In this document: positions 1 through 7,423 of the stretch, one piece after another
Layout: each line of letters begins with the position of its first letter
How positions within the stretch are numbered: the stretch's first letter is position 1
Origin: Bacillota bacterium
GTDB taxonomy: Bacteria; Bacillota; Clostridia; Lachnospirales; Lachnospiraceae
Reading direction: 5' to 3'
NCBI GenBank assembly: GCA_023443225.1
Contig: JAEZVF010000090.1
Coordinates: 1 to 23,506 of the forward strand
Length of the DNA stretch: 23,506 bases
Translations under genes and position numbers: made by a program
Notes under the pieces: generated by a model
Told to the model about the DNA's origin: nothing
The model's database searches: none
Seen by the model: the letters and a program-made list of their open reading frames with translations, nothing else

Positions 1-133
1 TTTTGACATCTATAAGCGTTTCTTGCTTGCACTTGGGGCAGAATAGCGGGAAGTTCTTCAGTTCCGTGTTTTCTTGGATTTTAAGTCTGGTTTTCTGCTG
101 ACAAACAGGACAGATAATCCATTGCTCAGCCAT
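1..133 (-). CDS. Cysteine-rich KTR-type zinc-ribbon protein (partial, runs off the window)
   Basis: An open frame starts at an ATG at 133 and runs off the left edge after 44 codons. The peptide begins MAEQWIICPVCQQKTRLKI and has two CxxC pairs (residues 8/11 and 36/39), as in a small zinc ribbon. The WIxCPVCxxKTRLK pattern is that of the cysteine-rich KTR family, small proteins common on conjugative transposons and plasmids of Firmicutes; their function is unknown. Its ribosome site AAGGAG lies in the last codons of the upstream MarR gene, which stops at 140, so the two are probably translated from one transcript. The family call is from memory of the motif; the C-terminus is not seen. Confidence 0.75.
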   Translation of the reverse strand, partial: MAEQWIICPVCQQKTRLKIQENTELKNFPLFCPKCKQETLIDVK

Positions 134-139
134 GCACCC

Positions 140-616
140 TCACTCCTTTTTCAACAGTTTATCTATTGAGCATAGCACTCTATCCCGCTCACGCCGGATA
201 TTTTCGTTATATCTTTGATAAATAGAAATATAGGTTTCTCTTTCTTCATCGGTAAACATTAAGAAAGCTTCTTTCTCCATTTCATCAATCATGCTAATAC
301 TGTGTTCGGCGAATTGCCTTCCTGTTTCCGTTAAGAGAATCTTTTTCCGATTTCTCGTGCCCGGAATTGTCTCGAGATATACAAGATCTCGCTGCTGCAA
401 TTTACTGACTGCCGAGTTGATAGTCTGCACGGGATAAAACCAATCATTGCACAAGTCGTTTTGTGTGCAATCCCCGTCCGCATGGGTGATTGCGTATAGT
501 ATCCAAAATGCCGTATCAGTTAATCCAAAGCGTCCGGCAATGCCGCGATAGATTTCATCTGTTTCTTTATACAGACGATTGAGAGTATTCAGTTGTTGTT
601 GAATGTCATGTCCCAT
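140..616 (-). CDS. MarR-family transcriptional regulator
   Basis: This 158-residue protein has the length and layout of MarR regulators: an N-terminal dimerisation helix, a winged helix-turn-helix at about residues 45-95 (TQNDLCNDWFYPVQTINSAVSKL, then the wing around LETIPGTRNRKKILLTETG), and a C-terminal helical segment. Such proteins usually repress their own operon and neighbours and release DNA on binding a small ligand. The start at 616 follows an AAGGAGG site at good distance. A consensus promoter and a perfect 18-bp palindrome lie just upstream, which fits autoregulation. The KTR-type gene follows 6 bp downstream. Whether it also controls the biosynthetic operon is unknown; I saw no second copy of the palindrome upstream of the NRPS. 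Confidence 0.85.
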   Translation of the reverse strand: MGHDIQQQLNTLNRLYKETDEIYRGIAGRFGLTDTAFWILYAITHADGDCTQNDLCNDWFYPVQTINSAVSKLQQRDLVYLETIPGTRNRKKILLTETGRQFAEHSISMIDEMEKEAFLMFTDEERETYISIYQRYNENIRRERDRVLCSIDKLLKKE

Positions 617-639
617 ACTCTTACCTCCTTCACAATTGT

Positions 640-657
640 GTTTCCGACTTCGGAAAC
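640..657. promoter_or_regulatory. Probable MarR operator (18-bp perfect palindrome)
   Basis: GTTTCCGA-CT-TCGGAAAC is a perfect inverted repeat of 8 bp arms around a 2-bp centre. It lies between the -10 box of the MarR promoter and the MarR start codon, covering the expected transcription start. Site and symmetry are what a self-repressing MarR dimer would use. A related half-site (TTTCGGAT) lies within the promoter spacer. Confidence 0.7.
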
Positions 658-663
658 ATACTG

Positions 664-692
664 ATTATAATCCGAAATCAGATACTTGTCAA
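664..692 (-). promoter_or_regulatory. Sigma-A promoter of the MarR/KTR operon
   Basis: On the minus strand TTGACA (692-687) and TATAAT (669-664) are separated by exactly 17 bp, a perfect vegetative promoter. Transcription would begin near 656, inside the palindrome at 640-657. This is the strongest promoter in the window. Confidence 0.85.
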
Positions 693-806
693 TAGTTTAA
701 TTGCATGCTTTAAGATAAAATTGAATCCAATATGTAAAATCGAGAACCGATTAGATATAGCATTATTGTAAAGGTACGAATGGTTTACCGTTTACTTTTC
801 AAAAGA

Positions 807-841
807 CAGACTCCCAGAAATATTTACAATCTGGGAGTCTG
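807..841 (-). terminator. Rho-independent terminator of the NlpC/P60-like gene
   Basis: A 12-bp perfect stem (GCAGACTCCCAG arm on the minus strand) with an 11-nt loop is followed on the minus strand by TCTTTTG. It begins 39 bp after the stop of the hydrolase gene at 881 and is correctly oriented for it. It separates that gene from the MarR operon. Confidence 0.8.
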
Positions 842-880
842 CACTCATTTAATGTTAGTTAAAGCAATACTATCATTTTA

Positions 881-1510
881 TTACAAAAAGTTTAACCGAA
901 TTGTATGATTATAATAATTCTTGGCTTGAGAGTCTGTATATGCTTTATCAACCCATTTTTGTGAAGAGCTGCCTAAATCTGAACTCTGGTTACTAATTGT
1001 AATATAGCCGGTATGTGGTCCCTTACTACCATTAGAATGAGAGTAGTTAATTTGTTTAACTACACCATCAGAACCTTTAATTACATCAGTTATAACAAGT
1101 ACATGACCGCCGTTATCGAATCTAATAGTACACCCTGGTGTCATATCTGCCGCTCTTGATAATTTAGAACCATAACTTGTACTTGTCAGATTAGCAGCTG
1201 AAATACCATATGCATATGTTAAGGACGTGCCAGGAAATTTTGCCTCAAAATATCTTCTCACTGCTCCACCAGTTGCTTCATTTAACGCATAATATACTAA
1301 TCCGGAACAATCAACTGCTGTTTTATCCGGATTATTAGTAGCCCATGTCTGTAATGCACTACCTGATTTTCCAGAATTTATAAGGTTTAATATGATTTTA
1401 GAAGGTGTATTTTTCGCACCTAACTTGTAAGGCAGATTAATCTTAGTTCCGCCAATAACCATGTTAGTATATTCATTACATTTGTCAATTAAATCCGTTG
1501 TGAAGCTCAT
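881..1510 (-). CDS. NlpC/P60-like cysteine hydrolase without a signal peptide
   Basis: This 209-residue protein has the catalytic signature of papain-like NlpC/P60 amidases: DCSGLVYYAL (Cys68) and GGHVLVITDV (His136), with a polar residue around YSHSNG (157-160) as the probable third member. Relatives cleave peptide bonds or gamma-D-Glu-diamino-acid bonds, usually in peptidoglycan. I see no signal peptide, membrane segment, SH3 or other wall-binding domain: the N-terminus MSFTTDLIDKCNEY is soluble. It could be a phage-type lysin, a toxin-like or released enzyme, or an intracellular amidase. It has its own ribosome site (AAAGGAG), a palindrome upstream and a terminator downstream, so it is not part of the NRPS operon. 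The family call is fairly safe; the substrate is unknown. Confidence 0.65.
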   Translation of the reverse strand: MSFTTDLIDKCNEYTNMVIGGTKINLPYKLGAKNTPSKIILNLINSGKSGSALQTWATNNPDKTAVDCSGLVYYALNEATGGAVRRYFEAKFPGTSLTYAYGISAANLTSTSYGSKLSRAADMTPGCTIRFDNGGHVLVITDVIKGSDGVVKQINYSHSNGSKGPHTGYITISNQSSDLGSSSQKWVDKAYTDSQAKNYYNHTIRLNFL

Positions 1511-1538
1511 AATATTCTCTCCTTTAAATTTATTATTT

Positions 1539-1552
1539 TATAAGCGCTTATA
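1539..1552. promoter_or_regulatory. 14-bp palindrome upstream of the hydrolase gene
   Basis: TATAAGCGCTTATA is a perfect palindrome 29 bp upstream of the hydrolase start. TTTACA lies further upstream (minus strand, near 1585), with AT-rich possible -10 boxes after it, so the palindrome may be an operator just downstream of a promoter. The promoter boxes are only approximate. Confidence 0.35.
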
Positions 1553-1628
1553 CTTATAAATAATGTTTTTTAATGTGAAGTGTAAACAAAAGAATATTAT
1601 AAATTTTTTCTTAATATAGTTCGAAATA

Positions 1629-1708
1629 ATGAGACCAACTCAATTTGCCAGACAGCGTCTGGCATCTTTCATAATTCATATAGAATGATCTCATATTCTG
1701 CAAATTGG
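1629..1708 (-). other. Possible structured RNA with pseudoknot-like pairing
   Basis: This intergenic stretch holds three nested or crossed complementary pairs: an 8-bp hairpin with a 3-nt loop (1646-1653 with 1657-1664, TGCCAGAC), an 8-bp pair CAATTTGC/GCAAATTG (1641-1648 with 1700-1707), and a 6-bp pair ATGAGA/TCTCAT (1629-1634 with 1689-1694). The last two cross, giving an H-type pseudoknot order. No T-run follows, so it is not a standard terminator. The rest of the 306-bp gap (1511-1816) shows no gene I can support. Confidence 0.3.
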
Positions 1709-1798
1709 ACCGGGAAAATCCCTTTCCAAATTCAGCAGTCAATGTACCAGTTTTCTTTCTATCTTCCTTTATTCTCTTGTACTATTGATAACAACTTA

Positions 1799-1817
1799 AG
1801 CCTGAATTATTCCGGCT
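1799..1817 (-). terminator. Weak hairpin at the end of the biosynthetic operon
   Basis: AGCC-T-GAAT-T-ATTC-C-GGCT is an imperfect 4+4 bp hairpin with one mismatch that touches the stop codon of the SagB-like gene. On the minus strand only a mixed TAAGTTGTT tract follows. It could slow or end transcription, but it is much weaker than the terminator at 807-841. Confidence 0.3.
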
Positions 1818-2803
1818 CACATTAATTTTCCGATTTCTATCGTATGAAGATACTTCTGGTACGGTTCAAGTTCAAAATACTCCGATATTTTTGAAAACCT
1901 CATGTCACCAATGGAACATGCACCCAGCCCCAGTTCATATGTCTGCATCTCAAGATATGCAGATGCAAAGCCTGCATCAAGTATTGAATAATAATATGCC
2001 ATATCCTGATATTTGGGCATTGAAACAGCGGCGTTAAAAAAGATATAAATTGAGAAGGCAGAGGACTCATAAGTATCCTTATTAACTGCAAACTGGAATC
2101 CTCTATCAAGTAGTATATTGTTATTTATCGTATAAAGTTTCCTTTCCACAGGATCAAATCGATATAAGCCCTGAGGTATATTTTCAACTCTTCCCGCTTT
2201 TACAAGAAGATAAAAATCCAATGGATAAAGTCCACCAGCGCTCGGGTAGACATACTGTGCCGGTATTTGATTTTCTTTACTTTTTTTATTAAGCGGACAT
2301 AATATTTCAAGACAACAACTAAAGGTATCCATATCTATTTCAGACATATCAAAATTTCGCACGCTTTTTCTCGTCTTATAAATCATATTGAGCTCAGCCT
2401 TTTTTAGTTTAATTATTCCTTCCTTCGAATGTTCCGTACTTCTGAAGCTCTGCTCAAAACGATATTTTTCAACATTTTCCTTATTCATAAAAAATTGCTC
2501 ATCTTTTTTTGCACCCTGACAGAATATAGCTGCTTGTCCTTGAAATATATCCACAGGTGCTTGTATTTCAGAAACCAGTGCCCCTAGATCTTCTAGATCC
2601 TTTAAAACTCTTTTTAAAAACATAGGATTAGTTTGGGTTAATATCATCGTAAGCTTTTCATATGTAGTTCCATTCACGCATAATTCATAAAGCTCTGGAA
2701 AGAGCTCTGCTACTTCCAAAGAAAATGTCGTTCCATTTACGATCAATTTATCTTTTTCTTTGTTCCAGTTATAACTGGGTGCCCAGTATATATCCTTATT
2801 CAT
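1817..2803 (-). CDS. SagB/McbC-like FMN azoline dehydrogenase
   Basis: This 328-residue protein has an N-terminal winged-helix-like region (residues 1-80, a PqqD-like fold by appearance) and a nitroreductase-type FMN domain (about 140-328). Visible motifs are RKSVRNF (145-151), PSAGGLYPLDFYLL (187-200) and GLGACSIG (292-299). Lys264-Tyr265 in the PKYQDMAYYY segment matches the Lys-Tyr pair known to matter in azoline-oxidising SagB/McbC enzymes. The family oxidises thiazolines and oxazolines to thiazoles and oxazoles with FMN. With two Cy domains in the operon, the natural job is oxidation of one or both NRPS-made thiazolines. It is the last gene of the operon, 15 bp after the thioesterase, with an AAAGGAG site. 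No leader peptide or YcaO gene is present, which argues against a RiPP role. Which ring it oxidises is unknown. Confidence 0.8.
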   Translation of the reverse strand: MNKDIYWAPSYNWNKEKDKLIVNGTTFSLEVAELFPELYELCVNGTTYEKLTMILTQTNPMFLKRVLKDLEDLGALVSEIQAPVDIFQGQAAIFCQGAKKDEQFFMNKENVEKYRFEQSFRSTEHSKEGIIKLKKAELNMIYKTRKSVRNFDMSEIDMDTFSCCLEILCPLNKKSKENQIPAQYVYPSAGGLYPLDFYLLVKAGRVENIPQGLYRFDPVERKLYTINNNILLDRGFQFAVNKDTYESSAFSIYIFFNAAVSMPKYQDMAYYYSILDAGFASAYLEMQTYELGLGACSIGDMRFSKISEYFELEPYQKYLHTIEIGKLM

Positions 2804-2818
2804 CTTATCACTCCTTTA

Positions 2819-3499
2819 TTACTGAAGGTATAAATTTTTCTCTATAAAGTCAGCTGTTCTCTTGGGATCATCATAAAAATAAAAATGCCCTCCTTTAAAC
2901 AGTTCCTTTTTAAATGTTCCGGTTATCTTGTTTGACCACTGTTCTACTGTTTTTGAATCGAAACTTTTATCTTTTTTTCCATACATCCAAATCATATCCG
3001 TCTCAATCTTCATGACTTTTTTCCTTGAATCATAGGAATTCATAAGGTGAAAATCGCTCCTCAGCCTGGCAAGCAGTGTTTCAAGAAATCCGGCATCACT
3101 TAAAAGACGATTATCTGTTCCTCCCATAAAATGTAAGTATTCCATGAGGGCTTCGTCTGTATTAAATTCTTCTATACAAAACTCCGGTTTTGGGGAGGGT
3201 TCTCCAGAAATGAATACCTTAACTGGAGGATTGTCGTAAATATACTGCATCTGATATGCCACCTCATACGCTACATAGGCACCCATACTGTGCCCAAAAA
3301 TCACATATTCTTCATCCTCTATAAATTTATAACATTGATCCAAACAGTCTTTTACCATTGTTTTAAAATCTCTGCATTGATTTTTTCCATCTCTTCCCTT
3401 ATAATTACAGGTCATTGATTCTATATTATTCCAGTATTTTAAAAATATATTGTAGCTGGCTTTCGTACCTCCAGCAAAAGGGCATAAAAAAATTTTCAC
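2819..3499 (-). CDS. Type II thioesterase (alpha/beta hydrolase), first copy
   Basis: With a GTG start at 3499 this is a 226-residue type II thioesterase. I prefer the GTG because it overlaps the stop of the PPTase gene by 4 bp (GTGA), has GGAGG 6 bp upstream, and begins directly with the family's N-terminus VKIFLCPFAGG. The catalytic triad is visible: Ser71 in GHSMG, Asp177 in GKKDKSF and His205 in KGGHFYF. Such enzymes clear wrongly primed or stalled acyl groups from carrier proteins, and some release or check intermediates (for example in pyochelin synthesis). It is tightly coupled to the PPTase and followed 15 bp later by the SagB-like gene. A second, distinct copy lies two genes upstream. 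Confidence 0.88.
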   Translation of the reverse strand: MKIFLCPFAGGTKASYNIFLKYWNNIESMTCNYKGRDGKNQCRDFKTMVKDCLDQCYKFIEDEEYVIFGHSMGAYVAYEVAYQMQYIYDNPPVKVFISGEPSPKPEFCIEEFNTDEALMEYLHFMGGTDNRLLSDAGFLETLLARLRSDFHLMNSYDSRKKVMKIETDMIWMYGKKDKSFDSKTVEQWSNKITGTFKKELFKGGHFYFYDDPKRTADFIEKNLYLQ

Positions 3500-4170
3500 C
3501 CTATTCCCTCCATTAATTTTATAATCTTTTCTATATCTGTCATACAAACTTTATAAAACACATGATATGCTTTTTCATTACAAATGGAGAGAAATAAGTC
3601 ACTCTGCCTTTTAGTTTCAATAAAAAGCCCTGTCCTTTGATCAAACCAGATACCTGTTTTCCCCCCTAGTTCCAATTCCTTTACATTCCCCTGTAAGCCT
3701 AGCGACTTATATTTAAGAACACTTTCCTTTTTGGTCCAGGCCGCCGTGAAATACTCGTCTTTATCAATTTTATTTGTTAAACGCTTCCATTCGTTTATCT
3801 CAAGGCATCCTAGCACTAGCTTTGCCATACCTTCCGTACATTCCGTGACTTTTTGAGCATCAATACCTATTTCACTTTCAGATATGGCGCAGGCAACAAA
3901 ATTCCCCGAATGTGTAAAGTTGAATTTTAATTTTATATCCTTTAAAATAGGTCTGTGATATTTTGTGTATTCAAACTGCACACGTATAAGTGAACCACTT
4001 ATTTTGTGCAGTGCATAGACAAGAAGCCAGTATGCTACAAGTGACTGCCGTTGATGCTCTTTTTTTTTCATCTTTATTATCTTCATTTGCCGCTCCTGTG
4101 GCAAATAATGAAACAGACTATCGTACAAACCATCCGATAACTCATTAATTTCATTACAATAATAAATCAT
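3496..4170 (-). CDS. Sfp-type 4'-phosphopantetheinyl transferase
   Basis: The enzyme moves phosphopantetheine from CoA to the serine of carrier domains. From an ATG at 4170 it is 224 residues, the usual size for Sfp; a longer in-frame reading exists but would overlap the preceding gene by about 70 bp. Motifs are FTHSGNFVACA (85-95), IGIDAQ (101-106, with Mg-binding Asp104) and the WTKKESVLKYKSLGL block (145-159, Glu149). The residue corresponding to the second acidic ligand of Sfp is Gln106 rather than Glu, a small departure. It starts 4 bp after the second thioesterase gene, with only a weak ribosome site, so it probably relies on coupling. Likely targets are the NRPS carriers (Ser1583, Ser2614), the free carrier (Ser35) and perhaps the truncated one. 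Confidence 0.88.
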   Translation of the reverse strand: MIYYCNEINELSDGLYDSLFHYLPQERQMKIIKMKKKEHQRQSLVAYWLLVYALHKISGSLIRVQFEYTKYHRPILKDIKLKFNFTHSGNFVACAISESEIGIDAQKVTECTEGMAKLVLGCLEINEWKRLTNKIDKDEYFTAAWTKKESVLKYKSLGLQGNVKELELGGKTGIWFDQRTGLFIETKRQSDLFLSICNEKAYHVFYKVCMTDIEKIIKLMEGIG

Positions 4171-4174
4171 ATTT

Positions 4175-4873
4175 CTATATCCAACCGCAGATATCCTTTC
4201 CCAATTCTTCTTCTTTACCAAAAATATAAAAATGATTCCCAGCATAAGTAGCTATGTCAAAATGCTCATTCTCTAATTTTGTCCATTCTTCCAATTTGTC
4301 CTCTTTAATCAAAGGATCCTCCAATCCATACAAGACAATTAATTTTTTAAATGGCTTAGTCTGTTTGTGACATTCAATGTACGAATTAACTAGAAGAAAG
4401 TCATTTTTTATTATATTCATATACATCTTTTTCAAGGATTCCTTTTCTACTATTTCTCCGCGATTTTTATTAAGAACCTTTAAATAACGCATAATATTTT
4501 CTTCATTCATTTTATTGACATCTATCTTCTTGAAATTTGGGGATGTGAGTCCGGATACAATGAGAGCATTTACGTTTTTACCTTCATTCATCATGTATTT
4601 GGCCACTTCTAAAGCAATATAGCTCCCCATACTATGCCCGAAAAAAATATAATTATCTGCCGGGAAATTCTTATATATATCTTGAAGTATACTTTCGATT
4701 GCTGTTTTAAAATCAATAAATGCCGCTTCCTTTTGTCTTTCTCCCCTTCCCGCATATTCATAGACAGATGTTGATATACCCGTATTTTCTTCTACTTTAC
4801 GCGCAAGCTTAAAATACGAATATGCTAGCCCTCCCGCGTGAGGAAAAAATATAATTTTTTTAACGCAAGACAT
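4175..4873 (-). CDS. Type II thioesterase, second copy
   Basis: This 232-residue alpha/beta hydrolase has the family N-terminus KKIIFFPHAGG, then the nucleophile Ser81 in GHSMG, Asp186 in YGLEDPL and His214 in YAGNHFYIF. It is clearly related to, but well diverged from, the other thioesterase in the operon. Its start overlaps the end of the dikinase gene by 14 bp, with GGGGG in that gene's last codons serving as ribosome site. The likely role is editing: freeing misloaded acyl or aminoacyl groups from carriers. Having two type II enzymes besides the C-terminal TE of the NRPS suggests separate work, for example one for the free carrier and one for the NRPS, but the sequence alone does not say which. 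Confidence 0.88.
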   Translation of the reverse strand: MSCVKKIIFFPHAGGLAYSYFKLARKVEENTGISTSVYEYAGRGERQKEAAFIDFKTAIESILQDIYKNFPADNYIFFGHSMGSYIALEVAKYMMNEGKNVNALIVSGLTSPNFKKIDVNKMNEENIMRYLKVLNKNRGEIVEKESLKKMYMNIIKNDFLLVNSYIECHKQTKPFKKLIVLYGLEDPLIKEDKLEEWTKLENEHFDIATYAGNHFYIFGKEEELGKDICGWI

Positions 4874-7367
4874 TGACTACCCCCTTATCTCCATCTACTT
4901 CAACAAGAATACCGTCATATAGACGTTTTGTGGCATCTCCAGTTGCGAGTACAGCAGGAATACCAAATTCTCTCGCAACGATTGCGCTGTGAGAAAGCGG
5001 ACCACCAGTATCTGAAACAACTGCCGATGCTATTAAAAAGAGAGGCGTCCACTCTGGGTCTGTATAGCGGCATACAAGAATTTCCCCTTCTTGAAGCTTA
5101 TCAAATTCAAGAATTGACTGTATAATTCTTACCTTACCTGTTACTTTTCCTGAGTTACCTGAAACTCCGTTTAATACTGTAACGGTATGATCTTCTCTGT
5201 GAGCCTCCAGATTTTCCCACATGATCTGATTCTTTTTCCTATTTACCTTTCTAATTGCAATTTTATCTGCCATTGAATTTATCTGATTCGTATTTAAAGT
5301 ACATATTTCTTTTTCCGTTAGATACAGTGCATCTTTATAGCTTAAAAGCCCCTTAAAGTTTCCGTCCATTAACCTTCTGAGAAGTATTCTACTGTATCCA
5401 TAACAGGTTTCCAACAAATATAAACTTTCTTCTCGCAGAACATGATATCTACGATTATTTTCTATCTTGGTTTTAAGTTTCGCAGCCTCTTTTACCGAAA
5501 GTTTGCTATCAATATCCCTTATAATTGAAATATATTTCGTTTCGTCCGATTCTATGGAAGATTCGGCTTTTACATATACACTCAAAAGCGAAAATAATGA
5601 GGCTTTGTTTTCATTCCAGGAGGTTGTACTAAATGCAACATAGCTATTATCCGACTTCCAGCCGAAATCAGTTAAGAATGTATTTATTTCTTCGTTAAAC
5701 GCCTCTGATGCTATTTTCATCTCCTTTAGACAGGATTTAAAATCTTTAGTTGCCATTCCCTTATTAAATATTTCTTTAAGATTTGAATCATCTTTAATCA
5801 GTCTTGTGAGCTTTGCAAGCCCAGTATTCATATCCCTGGTCTTATAGGAAAGACCGCACATGAGATCGTAGTTACTAAGTTTTGGATCGACTTTATGAAG
5901 TGCTTTTTCCATAAATTCAGCTTGCAATATATATGGGAAGATCGCGTATCGAAATCTAGAATAAGAAAGGCTCTTTGCTATGTCAAGAAGCTTTGCAATT
6001 GACTTTTGAATGCTCTCTTTGGGAACTTTATAAGGATCAATTCCAGCAAGTTCATTTTTTGCAATATCCAGTGACTTTTTACTTTCGGCATTATTTAAGT
6101 CATAATCAAGGAATCCTTTTACTTGAAATGGAATTTTTACTACTGATAACTTATATTTGGGTTTTTTGACATTTGTTGTTATCAGCCCATTATCATCCAT
6201 AAGAATCACATCATCTTGTACGATACCAAAGTTATTTAAAATAATTTGTTTCGCATTCATTACTGTCATAAGCGGACCAAAATCTAAAGGAAATGGAGTT
6301 ATCGGACAATGCTCTATAAGATTATTCATTTGCATTCTGATGGCTTTTTTCTGTCTGTCATTATTTGCTGCCTGCTCTGCCACCTCTGCCTGAGGCTTCA
6401 AATGTGTTTCCTCTCTTACATTAAGCGTGGTAACTGCTCTTGCCTGAAGTATGTAAAGTTTTCCGTTCTCATATGCCCATTCAATATCCATGGGCATTTT
6501 GTACATGTCTTCGATTTTTTTTGAAACATCTGAAAGCTCTACGATCTGTTCATCCGTCAGAGAATAGCTCTTTCTTTTTTCCTCGACTGTCTCAATAGTA
6601 TCTGTCCCATTCTGCGCATTCGTAAATATGGATATCTGCTTCGAACCCAGTGTTTTCATTACTATTTCACTCTTGCTTTTACTATAGATAAATATATCTG
6701 GATTTACCTGTCCTGATACAATACTCTCTCCAAGTCCGTATGAAGCATTTATCATTATTTCATCGGAATTTCTTCTTACGGGATTCTCAGTGAAGCTTAC
6801 ACCGGAAACATCACTATTAATCATCTCCTGAACAATAACAGCAAGTGCGACATCCGTACTATTGAAGCCCATTTTTTGACGGTATAAAACCGCTCTGGCA
6901 TCGTAGAGTGAAGCGAAGCATTCTTTAATCTTATTAAGAAGTTCATCGATTCCACAAACTCCCAGATATGTCTCCTGCTGTCCTGCAAAACTTGCTTCCT
7001 TAAGATCTTCAGCTGTTGCAGAGGAACGAACCGCCACTTTCTTTCCTTTAGGCAATTCGTTGTACAGACTCTCTATTTCAGCTCTTAAATCCCCGGGATA
7101 GCTTCCAGTTATTATTGCATTTTTCAAAGCTTCTATCTGTTGGCTTAACTCTGTTGTTTTATCATCTTTAGCCGCATTCACAACCCTATCAATTTCATTT
7201 ATTATATTGTTGTATTTCATAAACTGCCAGAATCCGTCACTATTTACACAGAATCCTCCTGGAACCCGAAATCCTCCTCTTAAAAGTTCTCCCAGGTTAG
7301 ATGCCTTTCCGCCTCCGGTTTTGACATCTTCTTTTTTCAGTTCCTGCAGCTTAGTCAAATATTTCAT
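4860..7367 (-). CDS. PEP-synthase/rifampin-phosphotransferase-like dikinase
   Basis: This 835-residue protein starts with a PPDK/PEP-synthase ATP-binding domain (about 1-320: TGGGKASNLGELLRGG at 17-32, VRSSATAEDL at 113-122, DIEWAYENGKLYILQARAVTTL near its end). A long central region without a motif I know follows (about 330-720), then a C-terminal swivelling phosphohistidine domain (about 740-835) with TGGPLSHSAIVAREFGIPAV and active His793. The C-terminal PEP/pyruvate barrel of true PEP synthase is missing. That three-part layout is the one of rifampin phosphotransferase, in which ATP yields a phospho-His that phosphorylates a bound antibiotic. Here the substrate could be the cluster product (self-protection) or a biosynthetic intermediate. 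The gene sits mid-operon with an AAAGGAGGG site and overlaps the next gene. I am sure of the superfamily, not of the substrate. Confidence 0.82.
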   Translation of the reverse strand: MKYLTKLQELKKEDVKTGGGKASNLGELLRGGFRVPGGFCVNSDGFWQFMKYNNIINEIDRVVNAAKDDKTTELSQQIEALKNAIITGSYPGDLRAEIESLYNELPKGKKVAVRSSATAEDLKEASFAGQQETYLGVCGIDELLNKIKECFASLYDARAVLYRQKMGFNSTDVALAVIVQEMINSDVSGVSFTENPVRRNSDEIMINASYGLGESIVSGQVNPDIFIYSKSKSEIVMKTLGSKQISIFTNAQNGTDTIETVEEKRKSYSLTDEQIVELSDVSKKIEDMYKMPMDIEWAYENGKLYILQARAVTTLNVREETHLKPQAEVAEQAANNDRQKKAIRMQMNNLIEHCPITPFPLDFGPLMTVMNAKQIILNNFGIVQDDVILMDDNGLITTNVKKPKYKLSVVKIPFQVKGFLDYDLNNAESKKSLDIAKNELAGIDPYKVPKESIQKSIAKLLDIAKSLSYSRFRYAIFPYILQAEFMEKALHKVDPKLSNYDLMCGLSYKTRDMNTGLAKLTRLIKDDSNLKEIFNKGMATKDFKSCLKEMKIASEAFNEEINTFLTDFGWKSDNSYVAFSTTSWNENKASLFSLLSVYVKAESSIESDETKYISIIRDIDSKLSVKEAAKLKTKIENNRRYHVLREESLYLLETCYGYSRILLRRLMDGNFKGLLSYKDALYLTEKEICTLNTNQINSMADKIAIRKVNRKKNQIMWENLEAHREDHTVTVLNGVSGNSGKVTGKVRIIQSILEFDKLQEGEILVCRYTDPEWTPLFLIASAVVSDTGGPLSHSAIVAREFGIPAVLATGDATKRLYDGILVEVDGDKGVVNVLR

Positions 7368-7423
7368 GCTTACCCTCCTTTTATACTTTTCCTAAAAACT
7401 TTTTATTATGTCTATAGATATAT

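Noticed and set aside
1900..2109. Minus-strand 69-codon frame inside the SagB-like gene
   Set aside because: It is a shifted frame of the conserved nitroreductase domain and has no family features.
3500..3547. Longer N-terminus for the first thioesterase (ATG at 3547)
   Set aside because: It would overlap the PPTase by 52 bp; the GTG at 3499 has a good ribosome site, a 4-bp overlap, and fits the family N-terminus.
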